Shown one piece after another: positions 10,401-21,575 of a stretch of 64,000 nt of DNA. Location of the stretch: contig OX422184.1 in the NCBI GenBank assembly GCA_949130485.1, positions 10,485,996-10,549,995 on the forward strand, in the 5' to 3' direction. The position numbers and the translations under genes were made by a program. How positions within the stretch are numbered: the first letter of the stretch is position 1; every line of letters begins with the position of its first letter. The notes under the pieces were generated by a model. The model worked only from the letters and a program-made list of their open reading frames with translations, made no database searches and was not told where the DNA came from. The stretch is from Agelas oroides. Its lineage: Eukaryota > Porifera > Demospongiae > Agelasida > Agelasidae.

Positions 10401-10815
10401 CGAGACCATGCACTGGAGACAAACAGAGACCAGAAGAGACCACCACAGACCACTGGAGACCAACAGAGACCGGAAGAGACTAGCAGAGACCACTAGAGAC
10501 CAGCAGAGACTGGCAGAGACTGGCAGAGACCATTGGAGACCGGTAGAGACCACTGGAGACCACTAGAGACCGGCAGAGACCACTGGAGACCGGCAAAGAC
10601 CACTGGAGACCAGCAGAGACCGGCAGAGACCATTAGAGACCATTGGAGACTAGCGGAGACCAGCAGAGACCAGCGGAGACCAGAAGAGACCGACAGAGAC
10701 CAGCAGAGACCGGAAGAGACTAGCAGAGACCACCACCACCAGAGACCACTGGAGACCGGCAGAGACCACTGGAGACCATTGCACGGAGACCATCAGAGAC
10801 CACTGGAGACCAGCA
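10401..10815 (+). repeat. 10-bp minisatellite, second array
   Basis: Same unit family as 7801-9035 (GAGACCACTG, GAGACCGGCA, GAGACCAGCA). The plus frame from 10533 reads a period-10 peptide (ETGRDHWRP-like), which I take as a consequence of the 30-base period rather than a protein. Confidence 0.9.
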
Positions 10816-11255
10816 ACTCGGAATGGGCGAATTTTTTTTTTGACGAGGTTTGAACTTTTCTATCAGCAAAGTAGCACTTTCAAGGCCTGCTGATAATTTA
10901 CTTACTAAATACAGCACTGAAACGCTGGGTCTGTTCTGTTGCCTTTGGCTTCCATCCAACTATCTGGCATCACAGTGTGTATCACAATCGCACAGCAAAT
11001 GTTAGTTTTGATTAGCAGAATTAACATTACTATTTCTAGAAATTGATATGGCATTATCATTGGCTAAATTCATCATGTCACAAACATAAATGAGATGAGA
11101 ATTTAAGAGCCATTTCGTATTACCAAATGACGTCATTCAGCTGGCCAATGCAACTGCTTCTGTAAGATTGTGATAGCTCTGCTTTTATGTTCCCTGTTTA
11201 CATGCTGCAACTTTTGGTAGGAATCAATGTTCGGTAAACGAAGTTGGTCGATGTT
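10816..11255. other. No gene seen; possible LTR of the BEL/Pao relic
   Basis: This segment lies directly downstream (minus strand) of the BEL/Pao pol tail, where a 3' LTR would be expected. I found no second copy of it in the window, so no LTR call is made. A run of nine T occurs near 10832. Confidence 0.3.
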
Positions 11256-11260
11256 TTAAC

Positions 11261-11700
11261 CTACAGTATGATGTACAAAATAGTGCATGCCAGTTGCTCT
11301 ATGAGGGAACGCAAGGGCGACTTTGTAACTGGTCGTTTGTAGGTTCCATCCTTGGTCTTGAGAGTGACTACATGAACCATTCCATCTGCTCCTGGTTTGG
11401 TCTCGACAACTCGGGCAATTGGCCAATGTGATGAGACTAAATTGTCTTCTTTGATGACAACATCTCCGACCTGGAAAGTATCGTTCGGACGTTTCCACTT
11501 CGAATACCTTCGGAGTGCGACAATGTATTCGTTTTTCCATCTTTGCCAGAAATGTCTCACAAGACCTTGGCACAGATGCCATCTTCTGAGAAGACAGAGC
11601 GATTGGGAAGAATGGGGATGATCAGGTAAGGCTTGTAGAGGACGACCAATGAGGAAGTGTCCAGGCGTCAAAGCAACACACCCAACAGTCTCACAGTAGT
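11261..11700 (-). pseudogene. BEL/Pao retrotransposon pol, C-terminal tail (DUF5641 region)
   Basis: A minus-strand frame of about 136 codons reads LTPGHFLIGRPL at its start. LLRRWHLCQGLVRHFWQRW follows, then NDTFQVGDVVIKEDN and VVTLKTKDGTYKRPVTK. This order (TPGHFLIGRP, then FWxRW, then VGDVVxxxED, then a DGxxRPV-like end) is characteristic of the region after the integrase core in BEL/Pao polyproteins. The upstream frame opens with GCVA just before LTPGHF and is cut off near 11700, so only the tail is present. No upstream integrase or reverse transcriptase was found nearby, so this is a 5'-truncated relic. The frame itself has no stop until 11261. Confidence 0.85.
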
Positions 11701-12869
11701 AATAGTATCATTTTGGCAGCCAGAATTTAAATACCCTCGCGACTAAGTTCTTGAACTCTGTCTAAAAATAATAGTCTGCGGGCTTGATTGTTGGAATGAC
11801 ACTGCGATTGGAATAGCCCTGCTTCTGATTTCTGTGCAGTTAGGGTGTTTGCTATACATCTCCAATAGCATTTCAACAAGTTCTCAAACCTCGTCCAAAA
11901 AAAAAATTCGCTCGGAACGGTCGAAGTGACAAGTGAGCTAATAGGTGTTTGGCTGCACCAACGGCTTGATTTGTGTACAAACAGCTATAGTTACAGAAAT
12001 ATGCTAAACTGTTACTTTTATTGTGATGGAATGAGGTAAGAAAATTATGTACTTGGTGAAATGTTGGTATTGCAGTAGCATGTGTAAGTACCCAAGGAAT
12101 TTTCACAGTGGACACATGTAAATGGAGCCACATCTCACAGGTGCTGCACTGTACCCAACCCACTAAATCATCTTAATTCGCTGCAGTCATCTTCTTGGAG
12201 ATAGACACCACAGAAAGTTATGTTTATGCTAAGCAGTTATGATATGCGTTTTTGTGATTCAGCATAAGATAGTTTGCTAAGTGGATGCCGAGAGTTCACT
12301 GTTTTTCGAATTGGTATTTTCAGTGCAAGCATTATATCATTTTCATTTCAGAAACCTCATAGCTGTGAAGGCATATTATTACTCGGAATCTGATATAAAT
12401 CTTGTCATTCAACAAGCTTTGCTGCATGATCTTGTGTTACCTGTATCACTGGACAAAGGTCATCATGTGTCCATGCGCAGTTGCTAACAAGCATAGGAGT
12501 AGATTCGTTTACTATCATGCATGGCCCATCTGGCATAGGTACAAGGTGTGAATAATGGCAGCAGTTGTGTCAACCCAAATGTTATTGAACCACCACCTAA
12601 CTCATTGGAAAGTCTCCTCAACTATGGCTGTGACAAAATTGGTGTTTTTACTCTGGGACTTACCATGAGCAGAGAACAATCAGTGCTAAAACAAAGCTAT
12701 ACAGAAAAAACTAACGGTCAGAATAATGATGACAAAGGTATGAAGCCTACACTCGGCAGCCATTCAATTTCCATAAACTATTGCAATATCCTCATGTATT
12801 TCCGTGTTACGAATAATATATTTAAGGCCCCCTTAATCGTTCTGAGCAAGAGCAAAAGTAATATCAGTG
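11701..12869. other. No firm gene; weak zinc-finger-like and unknown frames
   Basis: On minus, a frame near 12160 reads GWVQCSTCEMWLHLH, like the end of a PHD finger, but the following cysteines lie in another frame. On plus, TTTTCATTTCAG at about 12338 is a possible acceptor before an open stretch to 12486 that I do not recognise. The plus frame at 12548-12907 shows no known motif. Confidence 0.3.
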
Positions 12870-13345
12870 AAGTAGGTATGTCCGAATTTCAAAAGGGATA
12901 TCACTAAAAGCCACTTGGTTATGACAACTTCAACTCCTGTACACAGAAAAGCCATCAGAACTTGGTTCCAAGGCTGGTGAGTGTTCCACATAAACCGCCA
13001 AAGACGATCAGTCATCGTCACTCGAAATGACTTGAGCTTTACTTCTGTCTTCTGCTCGCAGAAACACACACTCTCGGTTGCAGTGCTGTTAATGCTGTGC
13101 TGCGAAAGCCTTAATGTTAAATGTTAAGGACTACTTGAATATGCCCCAATTTTTGCCTATTTTCAATTACATAGCAGCCGTAAAAAAGATTGCTGTTTCA
13201 TACCACTGTGTTTCTGTTAGAACATGATAGTGGCTACAGTGGCTTAGTAAATTCAATTGTAAGTATCTCATGAACCCATGGCAGTATGAACATGGGGTTT
13301 GTAACAATGACAACAATGATGGTCCCCAATTCAGTAAATGAAAAC
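12870..13345 (+). repeat. Dispersed repeat family, copy A (block order Z-Y-W-X)
   Basis: Blocks shared with 35405-35740: Z (TATGTCCGAATTTCAAAAGG), Y (CAGAAAAGCCATCAGAAC), W (ACTCGAAATGACTTGAGCTT) and X (CATGAACCCATGGCAGTATG). In the other copy the order is X-Y-Z with W inverted. No coding assignment was possible. Confidence 0.75.
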
Positions 13346-13639
13346 ATAGTACACAAGTCAAGGATGATGCATGAGGTATGTCTAAACATGGTCCTACATT
13401 CGAACACCAAAGCAACAGGGTGCCCAAGCGATGGGACCCCCCACAAGTTGATCACCACGTGTATGCCCCACCAGCCATCCCGTGCTAAGCCAAATTAACA
13501 TGGAAGCAACAGATGGAAGACAAAATAAGGTCGTTCATATCAATTGCCTACAGCACCATATTCAGCCAAACACAACCCCCCTCTTGCTTGAAGCTCGTCC
13601 TCGAGATTCAGACTGAAAAGCGGTCTGGAGGGTGTCGAT
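13346..13639. other. No gene seen
   Basis: Short open frames only. This stretch adjoins the gypsy pol relic and may hold its 3' LTR, but no matching copy was found in the window. Confidence 0.3.
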
Positions 13640-14040
13640 CTCACAGAGAATATCACTGGTTAGGTGCGGCAGTTTTGACAGTCCACTTGCCCTCCCACCG
13701 AGGACTCAGCTTTCCTACTGTTGGGACTGATAACCAGGTAGGTTGTCTCCCAAAATTGAGTTCAAAGGGGGAGACACCTGTGGTTGAGTGGACTACTGTT
13801 TTATAGGCACACAAGACCAGAGAGAGGTAGCGCTCCCAGTCTGCTTGCTTGTTGACATATGTGCGCAACCAATTGCAACAGTGATCGATTGAACCTCTAG
13901 ACCATGCTGTCGCCCTGGGGGTGGTATGCTGAAGTCCGAGATTTGTTCACCCCAAAGGTGTCCAGGGTCTGTTGCAGGATGAGGCATTCAAAATTCTGAC
14001 CCTGATCAGTGTGAAGGGTGTCCGGTATCACAATGGTCAA
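13640..14040 (-). pseudogene. Ty3/gypsy integrase, second half
   Basis: Reading minus from 14040: IPDTLHTDQGQNFE (second catalytic Asp of the integrase core), then SRTSAYHPQGDS, then after a one-base shift LLRTYVNKQADWERYLS and TGVSPFELNFGRQPTW. This is the classic order of the second half of a metazoan gypsy integrase. An in-frame stop follows the HPQGD motif and the expected third acidic residue is not intact in that frame. The first half of the integrase is present next to it but on the opposite strand (14049-14270), so the two halves cannot form one reading frame. Confidence 0.88.
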
Positions 14041-14048
14041 AAAGTGAT

Positions 14049-14270
14049 ATGAGACAATCAAAGCTACCAGCTCCTACTAGAGCGCCAATGACAAGTATAC
14101 CAATCGGGAGACCCTGGCAGATGATTGCAGTAGATATACTGGAGGTACCTATATCATACAACAACAACCGATACCTATACTCATTCGTTGTCCAAGATTA
14201 CTTCACAAAGTGGGTTGAGGCAATCCCAATACCAGATCAGACAGCAGTTGACATTCAACACAGGTGGTAA
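14049..14270 (+). pseudogene. Ty3/gypsy integrase, first half, inverted in place
   Basis: The plus frame reads RAPMTSIPIGRPWQMIAVDI (first catalytic Asp in AVDI), then VVQDYFTKWVEAIPIPDQTA, and stops after VDIQHRW. This is the N-terminal half of the integrase core whose continuation, starting HTDQGQNFE, is on the minus strand immediately to the left. In an undisturbed minus-strand pol this half would lie to the right of the second half on the same strand. Its position is right but its orientation is reversed. The breakpoints are near 14040 and just after 14270. Confidence 0.88.
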
Positions 14271-14539
14271 ACATCACTCGCCATGTTTACCCAGTAGGCT
14301 TCTTGCCTCAGGCGATGGAGTGTTATATCAGCCCCTTGGGTGTCCTGCGCTGGGGATATCATGGTTACAAAAAATATAATCCTTGTAAGGCTCTGGCCCT
14401 GAAATACTATTTCTAAGTTTGGAGCCTCGTCGAAAATGGCACATAAACGTCAAAGCATCCATGTAACAGTGGCGTAGGAAGTTGTGTTTTGGAGTGGGTG
14501 CACCACTGTTGATGCTAGCCACCCAGATAATAGGAACGA
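14271..14539. other. Linker region of the gypsy relic
   Basis: Between the RNase H and integrase parts, where the zinc-binding HHCC region would be expected. I could not read it; a short minus frame near 14522-14328 has no recognised motif. Confidence 0.3.
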
Positions 14540-14872
14540 GACTTAAATACGTAGGGCCTGCTCACTTGCTGATCTGTTTGATTACTGCATCTTCCTGTTG
14601 GGCAGAGCGCAATTCCCTTGGTAAATGTGACGCAAGTGTGATCGCCACTTGATCTGTCTCTCCTTCTGCTTGTTCTCATCGGGAGAGGGCATCAGCATTG
14701 CTGTTCAACAGGCCCTTACGGTAAACGATGTCAAAGTCGTACTCTTGGAGTGCCAGAGCCCATTGGCACAGTAACCCTTCCATTTTCTGACTGGAGAGCC
14801 ACTGGAGTGGGGCATGGTCTGTCATTAGCTGAAAGTGTCTCCCAAGCAGATAGTGACGGAACTGTTCCACAT
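14540..14872 (-). pseudogene. Ty3/gypsy RNase H, second half, and linker
   Basis: Reading minus: VEQFRHYLLGRHFQLMTDHA, PLQWLSSQKMEGLLCQWAL and DIVYRKGLLNSNADALSR (the typical gypsy RNase H end), a stop, then GETDQVAITLASHLPREL in the spacer leading to the integrase. The first half of the same RNase H lies to the right but on the plus strand. Apart from the stop after ADALSR, the frame is intact for about 65 codons. Confidence 0.88.
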
Positions 14873-15020
14873 CCCCGATTTGACCCAGAGGCAAAGATGT
14901 TTGTCTTACAGAGCGATGCGAGTGCAACAGGATTTGGGGCAGTACTTGAGCAAGATGGCCATGTGGTTGCCTTTGTGAGCTGTGCCTTGACCAACTCTGA
15001 GCGACAATACAGTCATGCAC
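14873..15020 (+). pseudogene. Ty3/gypsy RNase H, first half, inverted in place
   Basis: The plus frame reads RFDPEAKMFVLQSDASATGF, GAVLEQDGHVVAFVSCALT and NSERQYS, the opening of a gypsy RNase H domain (catalytic Asp in QSDASATG). The natural continuation, EQFRHYLLG, begins on the minus strand at 14872. As with the integrase, the segment is in the expected position but inverted. It decays after QYSHA near 15015. Confidence 0.88.
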
Positions 15021-15299
15021 CAGCATACTATCATGTGAATGTGTGACATAAATGCACTACACATGCTAAACAGGGTGATAACTACATGACACATCCGCTG
15101 GTGGTGGCCAGTCTTGGACTTGATGTAGGTTGTTACAAATGGCAGGCCTCGGAAAATCTTGTACATTATCCATTCGATGCTACGCTCAGCGAAGCGAACT
15201 TTTCTGAAGAATATTTCCACCAACTTGCGGTCACCAAAACAATTTTGGTCTGCCTTGCTCCAATGCTAAGGTGTACCAACTTTTGAACTCCTGGTGACC
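15021..15299. other. Unassigned sequence between gypsy and LINE relics
   Basis: No recognisable motif. The gypsy reverse transcriptase expected upstream of RNase H is absent. Confidence 0.35.
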
Positions 15300-16010
15300 C
15301 CAAGTTGGCCTCAAATTATTGCCCGATTTCTCTTTTGTCAATTCCATCCAAACTTCTCCAGCGCATTATCCATTGAAACATCTGTTGTCTAACTCCCTCA
15401 TCTCCAGGCACCAATTTGGCTTTAGACCTCAGAGTTCAACTCAAGAAGCCCTCCTTGAGCTACAAATGACTGGCACCAGCACCTTGACTCTAACCTTAGT
15501 GTTGGTTGTGTTGCATTTGACCTATCAAAACTTTTGACTCCCCCATCAAATCATACTATCCAATCTCTCCCAAGTCGGCATCCGTGGTAGTCTACTAACT
15601 TCCATCAGGCAAATCGTGATAGTATTGCCTACCCGTATAAAGCCACCATCCTACCACTGCTAGACTATTGTTGCTGTGTGTGGTGGGACCCATACCAGTC
15701 AACCCACACAGCTAAACTCGAAAAGGTGCAAAAGTTTGCTGCCAAACTCGCTACCGGTCTCTGGTCAGAGAGCTATGATCACTTCCTCTCACTTCTCAAC
15801 TGGCCACCTCTGGCGACCAGACGACAGCAACAAAAGCTACTGCCACAATCTTCCTCTGTACAGACCACCAACTCGTACCCAGGCGCACCTCGGCTCATAC
15901 CTTCCTAGCGTTGTTCCACTGTGGAATTGTTTACCACAGCACACTGTATCTGCCAGCTCTCAACTCGCTTTCAAGCGTTCCGTAAAAACATTTTACTCTC
16001 ATGTTTCTTT
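15300..16010 (+). pseudogene. LINE (non-LTR retrotransposon) ORF2 remnants: RT and 3' part
   Basis: Two pieces of a LINE ORF2 lie on plus. The first (15300-15530) reads ASNYCPISLLSIPSKLLQRI, then in the next frame SRHQFGFRPQSSTQEALLEL and SVGCVAFDLSK; these match reverse-transcriptase motifs of CR1/L2/Jockey-like elements. The catalytic FADD region is missing. The second (15640-16010) reads LDYCCCVWWDPYQSTHTAKL, FAAKLATGLWSESYDHFLSL and, in another frame, SYLPSVVPLWNCLPQ, the usual C-terminal part after the RT. There are several frame changes and a large internal deletion. The AT-rich stretch up to 16110 may be its 3' UTR. Confidence 0.82.
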
Positions 16011-18000
16011 GTATTCACACAAGTCTATGTCATTGTTATTCATATTAACTTGCCTTCTGTGGCTCTGTACTTAACTACACATTTATTATTAGTATTCTTT
16101 TTTTAGGGCAACCTATATACTAGCAACTTTTGCTATTTTGGTTGTTCCTGTCTGCCTCTTGCATCAAACTTGATTAAAGGGAAAAAAAGTCATATACCTA
16201 CCTTATAATACTTCTCCTGGAAACATGCACATCCTCTCTGTGTTTTGTGTTATACCATCTGACTTTGGCTGTTGCCGTCTTCATCTTTCACAGTAAGCTA
16301 GATCTAAACATGTGCTCAGTTGAGCTTCCGGGGGTGTACTTGTTATGAATAATGTTATTCTGACAAAATGGCGTATAGCACTAAGCATTAACATTGGAGT
16401 GCTTGAGAATCACCAACCAGTGAGTAAGAGTTCTTTGAGAACAATAGGTGGTGAGTGCAGTACCCAGTGATTTATGTGTTTTTTTTTTCGCATTTGAATC
16501 GTTCTAATATGTTCAACCGTTATCGTGCTAGCCCGGCTTACACTCAAGTTACACCCCAAGTGGAAATATAGTAATGAATGAATGAATGAAAAGCCACAAA
16601 AGTACACGTGCATGCCCAATGTTTTAGTGTTTCTTTCCCAGCCAGAGAGGACTAACTGAAGTTTAACAGCACAGCTTGAAACAGTTATCATTGAAGTATC
16701 TACTGTGCAAGCACTAAAGTCACGAGCTAAACAACAGCAATCCCACGGGGCCATACATTTGTCATCAAGGAATTGACCTATGGTGACACAGGATTTTACA
16801 GTAACCAAACTAGCCATCTTAACATGAAGGTATTAGCTAAAGATGAGAATATGCAAGTGCTTATTTCATCTCAACTGCATCCACGTGGCATCAAACTTAG
16901 TCCAGATTGCGTGCATGGAGCAATCTAGCTTGCTAACAACATACCCACCTTAGCCTTCATATAAAGCTCCGGAGTTGCAAGTCAGGATGAAGTTTGTGTG
17001 GTCACTGAAGTGTCAACATTTTTGATCATAACTCAGCTTAGCAGGAGTTTTAAAAAAAATACTGTTGCCATCAGAAGCGATGTGAATTCACGGGATGTGC
17101 ATTTCTCTGAAGTGTCAAAATGACTTGTAGCTCAGTGTGGCCGTGCTGTATCGGTAGTCTGATATCAGAAAGTACTAGCTACAGATCACACTTCCAGGTG
17201 CATGGTGAGCAAGGTTCCGCAACACTAGCACTCTTGCAGCAAGGGCACAAACTTTGACTAAGAGAAATCCACTAACTACACAGTGTGGAAGCCTGGCTAG
17301 ATTAGGGCCAAAGTGGAACAGAGAACAGGGGATTGGAGTTAGGTGCACAATCCAGCTTCTAAGTGTAGGGTGAAGTGATACCAGCTCAGTAAGTGAGAGC
17401 CAGACTCTCACACGAAAACGTACACACACAATTACTAGCTAAGCGGAGTTCTACTGTGTGTTCACATACACTGTAGCAGCCTCAAGTTGCCAAATGTAGG
17501 TTTTTCCCTCACAATCGTCACTTGGAGGAATGGGCTGATGAAGTTCAATATCCTCTTACTTGGGATCCTCTTACACAGCCCTTATAGTTAGTAATAGAGA
17601 GAGAGAAAGAGCATTTATTTGCAACACAATGTTAACATAAGTAGAGAATGAGCATATGATTGAATTTTGGTCACACACATAGAGTAAGACTATATTGGGT
17701 ACCTCTAGTAACCCATACAATAGTAAACCCTTGAATGAACACCTTGTTTCCTTTTCTTGATTTTCCTTATCTTAAACTGACAAACACCTTTGCTTTACCT
17801 TCCCTTAACTGGAAATAAATCATAGCCAAAGCTAGTCAACTGGATTATTTCAACCAGGGCAACAAAATTAATTTTTAGATGCATGTATATTGGGATTCTG
17901 GTTTGATCTTGGACTTTTCCTTTTGTATGGGATTCGATGGAAACCAGAGGCAAAAAGGACCAAAAAAAAAAGAAATGTAAAAAATACCCATTCCCTGTCC
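16011..18000. other. Long stretch without a recognisable gene
   Basis: Mostly AT-rich. Small features: a T run near 16480, ATGA tetranucleotide repeats near 16573-16590, and a GA-rich run (GAGAGAGAGAAAGAG) near 17596. Open frames at 16410-16817 (-) and 17175-17429 (-) show no recognisable motif. Confidence 0.4.
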
Positions 18001-18024
18001 CAACCCTAACCCTAACCATAACAC
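18001..18024 (+). repeat. Short interstitial telomere-like repeat
   Basis: CAACCCTAACCCTAACCATAAC carries two clear CCCTAA units and a decayed third. It is too short to be a former chromosome end. Similar TTAGGG runs occur inside the dispersed repeat near 6470 and 50900. Confidence 0.55.
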
Positions 18025-19715
18025 TAAGTCCTAACCATTACACCACGAACAACTTCGGCAGACCATGCACACAATTCCGCCTAATGTACACTACCCCTTT
18101 ATATATAAGCCAAGAATTTGACCATGAATTTAATCATCTTAGATACACCTTACACCTGCCATGAACCCACATTCCACCCTACAACTGCCGTATGTATGAA
18201 ATCTATTGAGGCTAGTTGTAAACTGAACCTTGGGCTGACATGACGGAGGTGACTTCCACAGGAATATACATGAAGTTGTAGAAATAACTTAGTCACTCAC
18301 AAAATCATGTTGGAATGAATTTCAGATTATGATATACAGTACAGAAAGTGAACTTCATTTCTTCAAGTTCTGTTTTTCCAACTGTTTAGTTGGCCCTTTT
18401 CCCTATATGCATAAATAAAAAGTTCTGTTCAATTTGCACTGGGCACCAGCATGAACCCAGCTGACAGTTTGTGCAAAGAAGCTAGTGTACTTCAATAGTC
18501 AATGTCCTAAGGTAATTAAGGTACTACTAGTATATGCATGTGCAGAGTATGCCTTGCACAGGCAGTGCTGTATATAGGGACTGTCAAAGACTTAGGAGTG
18601 CAGAACTGGAGAGAGTGATTAAAGTTACGTAACTTTTGCTGTTTTTCACAAAATAATAAGGTTCAACACAAGCACAATTGCCGAGTGCAAGTGAAGTTAC
18701 CCCATGTCATTTTGGCACTAGACGAAGGTTTGCTGACATCTGCGAACACGTCAAAAGCACACTATTGCCAAATTTTGGTTTCTGTTGTCTGAATATGGGC
18801 TTCTATTGGAATGTCATCATCAGTGTCAGTAACTTCCTCTTGGCCTGGGAACGAGGCCACCCATCATGATCAGTCATAAACATAACCTGATCATTAATTC
18901 TAATTGCAGATGGGACATGAGCAGGGCAGAGACATTATACAATCATGAATTGGCTCACACGATTGCATCTATCAACATGTAGCAACTGCATTACATACCT
19001 TGGAATGTAGCACTGCTGAATATCCTACACACCACCAGGATGGGTTCGAAAATACAAGAAACAAACAAAGTCTGGATCATCCAGTGCAAAAGCATCAGCA
19101 GCTAAAAAGATAAAACTGAGAACGTTCAGACAATTACTGAATCTTTGAAACAAAACAGCATTATAACCTCATTAAAAATGTTTTGTGTTGCTCATCAATT
19201 TATTAAGTGAAATTAACACACAAGGTTCTTCTGCTTCAGTAAACGGTTCCTGTAATGGGATTTTCAAATATTCTGGATCTATTGGTACACAGATCAATGA
19301 TGTTCAAAGTGAGTATGCCCGTGTTAGCTAAATTATAACACAAAAGTTCTTACCTTAATTCTGCATAGCGTTTGAGGCTGTGCTTCTGAAAACTTTGCTG
19401 GAAGTGTGTTTCATTAGCCATGTGAAGCGTACTCCAGGGTGGGCACTCATTAGAGTAACATTTGACCGTATACAGCCCTTTTACACCTAAGCGGTGTAAA
19501 GAACGTGTACATTTGTAGTTGTCCGGTCAACCAGATCAATCAGTGATCGTTTGTGTATGCTTGCTAGCCTGAAACTTGTTTTGAGTTAGCTAAAGTGGAA
19601 GAATGTCAACAGATGAAGGCAACTTTGCTCTTAACTTAATATCACAGGCCAGACTCTAGTCTGGCCCGCGAGACTACGCTCAACTCACCTCTTTTACACC
19701 TTCTCTAAATCGTCA
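18025..19715. other. No gene seen
   Basis: No coding signal I can support. CTTGGCCTGGGAACGAGGCC near 18839-18858 is an isolated end of the GCCTCGTTCCCAGG element family, and GGCCCGCGAGACTAC near 19662 resembles the GTCTCG end. Confidence 0.35.
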
Positions 19716-19870
19716 CCACAGTCATGAAAACTGCTTTCTAGATATTTCCTGACACTTAAAAAGGCTTGCACGAGCTTTATCGGACATCCACAGTGCTTTC
19801 TAGATATTTACAGGCACTTAAACAGGCTTGCATGAGCTTCACAGGGTCTCCACAGTTGTGAAAACTGCTT
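19716..19870 (-). repeat. Tandem repeat related to the array at 62690-63080
   Basis: Two units containing GAAAACTGCTTTCTAGATA, CAGGCACTTAAACAGGCTTG and CATGAGCTTCACAGG. Read on minus they match the units near 62740-63050 (AAGCCTGTTTAAGTGTCAGG and GAAAGCAGTTTTCACC). It is the same family, in opposite orientation. Confidence 0.75.
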
Positions 19871-20219
19871 CCCGGTCTTAGATAGGGAAGAGGGCTTATT
19901 TATAGTATCCTAATTCAGGTGCTCTTTCCGTCAGTTTTTAGAATGGAAGAAGAGTGTAATCAGAGCTACTCACTTGGCTTGGGGTGGAACCAGCAGGTTG
20001 AGGAGAACTTGAATGCTGCGAGGCGGGGTTTCCTGAGTCAGGTGCTTTGAATGTGCTCTCCTCAGTGCTTGAATTTGAAAGAGAGGATGGTGAATGAACC
20101 TCTTTGACCTCCTCCTGGGGTGTGATATTTGAGGCACTGGTACTGAAGGTTTTGTAAGACTTTTGCCATCTGCTGTTACCAGACCCTTTTCACACTACAA
20201 GTTGTAGAACATCATTGCT

Positions 20220-20505
20220 ATCGTGAATTCAGATCATATTCTAAACACAGAAATCATGGTGTATTCAGTTCATATTCAGACAACAGAAATCGTGAATTCA
20301 GATCATATTCAAAACAATTGTTTTTGAGATTGTCATAGGGTAGGCTGGAAACCATCTGAAAAACAAATGAATTTACAACAATTTCTGTTGTCTGAATGTG
20401 AACTGAAGACACCATGATTTCTGTTATCCGAATATGATCTGAATTCGTAGTGATTTCGGTTGTCTGAATATGAACTGAATACACTATGATTTCTTAAGTG
20501 TGATA
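20220..20505. repeat. Foldback of tandem, about 50-bp units
   Basis: The left arm (20220-20312) has two units with GAATTCAGATCATATTC and CAGACAACAGAAATC. The right arm (20398-20505) has the complements GATTTCTGTTATCCGAATAT and GATCTGAATTC, again twice. The spacer is about 85 bases. It forms nested hairpins; the open minus frame across it is a by-product. Confidence 0.82.
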
Positions 20506-21371
20506 TTTATGGACCATTTTCAAGCATCCAAAGTATCGACGAGAGAATTGAGGCTTCTCAATTTTCTATGGCGATACTTGAGCGCGAGACGAGCGCGCAA
20601 ATTGGGGAAGGGCTAACATGCATGGGCGTCGTGCGTAGCGGTCATTTCTGGCAGCTCGGTTCAATCGCTTCTCTAGCTCTACAGGTGGGGAGATTCTAGT
20701 AGCATTTTGGCCCAAACATGGCCTCAGAAGTCTTAGAGTTCAGAGTTTTGTAGCTTCTTAAAAAAAGCTTTACCCTCAAGGGAGGAGCCAAACATGAGTT
20801 TATCAATTGTGAACAGCAAGGCACGCCTTCACCAGCTTTATACTCGCACGCATTACGTGTGTAGTATTAGCCCGAAGCACAGTAGCACGCTCAATACACG
20901 TAGCACTGCCTGTGTAGCGATCTCAGAGTGACTAATTTTAAGTCTAAAATAGCTGCCTCATGCACTTGCATTTGTTTCCTGGGGACTCATTTCGTTGTCT
21001 ACTTGTTATTGTCCACCCAGAATAACTAAGACGTTTCTAAGTAAAAGCTACTTGTATGGCCAAGCGGGAGTTATTTTCTGCCCAGCCAGTCAACATCACT
21101 CTAGCCATATATAGAAGTTGGCTGTCTATCTGGTCTGTGTTAATACTACTGATCAGCAGCTGAGTCGATATCTCTTTCCAAAGCACTAGCAAGCCAGTAG
21201 CTAAATGCACACTTCACTGAAGCTCCCATTTAAAGCCTGCCAACCACGTCTCACACAAACTAGTATACTCACCGCAAGAGTGTGTTGTTAGCTCTTACAC
21301 AACTCAGATATACAGATCCACAATAGTAGCATGGCTATCTTCTGCCCAGACAGTTGGCTGCCTTTGTATCA
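20506..21371. other. No gene seen
   Basis: No recognisable coding signal. ATATCTCTTTCCAAAGCAC near 21168 is a detached piece of the repeat family also seen at 44446. Confidence 0.35.
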
Positions 21372-21575
21372 TCAACTTTTTATCCGTGGGAATAGTGGCT
21401 ACCTACACTTTGTCCCATGACCACAGTTTCAGCTTCTAACACATCCTTGCTTGACAGTAACTGCATCCGAAGTACGTTAGTGAGAAACGTTTGTAGCTTG
21501 CTGCTATGGGTGGGACGTGAAAGTTTAAATGCCCGGTGGGCATGGCATATTTGCGAGTTCCACACTAAAGCACAT
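21372..21575 (+). repeat. Repeat family shared with 44424-44560, second block inverted
   Basis: TCAACTTTTTATCCGTGGGA at 21372 matches 44427 on the same strand. The following block, in plus order at 44470 (AACTGGCAAATATGCCACAC), occurs here as its complement near 21540 (GGCATATTTGCGAGTTCC). The function of the family is unknown. Confidence 0.7.

Noticed and set aside
11873-12163. PHD-finger gene on minus
   Set aside because: Only one Cys pair and a WLH segment are in frame. The following Cys pair lies in another frame and no exon structure supports it.
18001-18024. Telomere or ancient chromosome fusion point
   Set aside because: Only two or three units, without subtelomeric features. Similar short runs occur inside a dispersed repeat.
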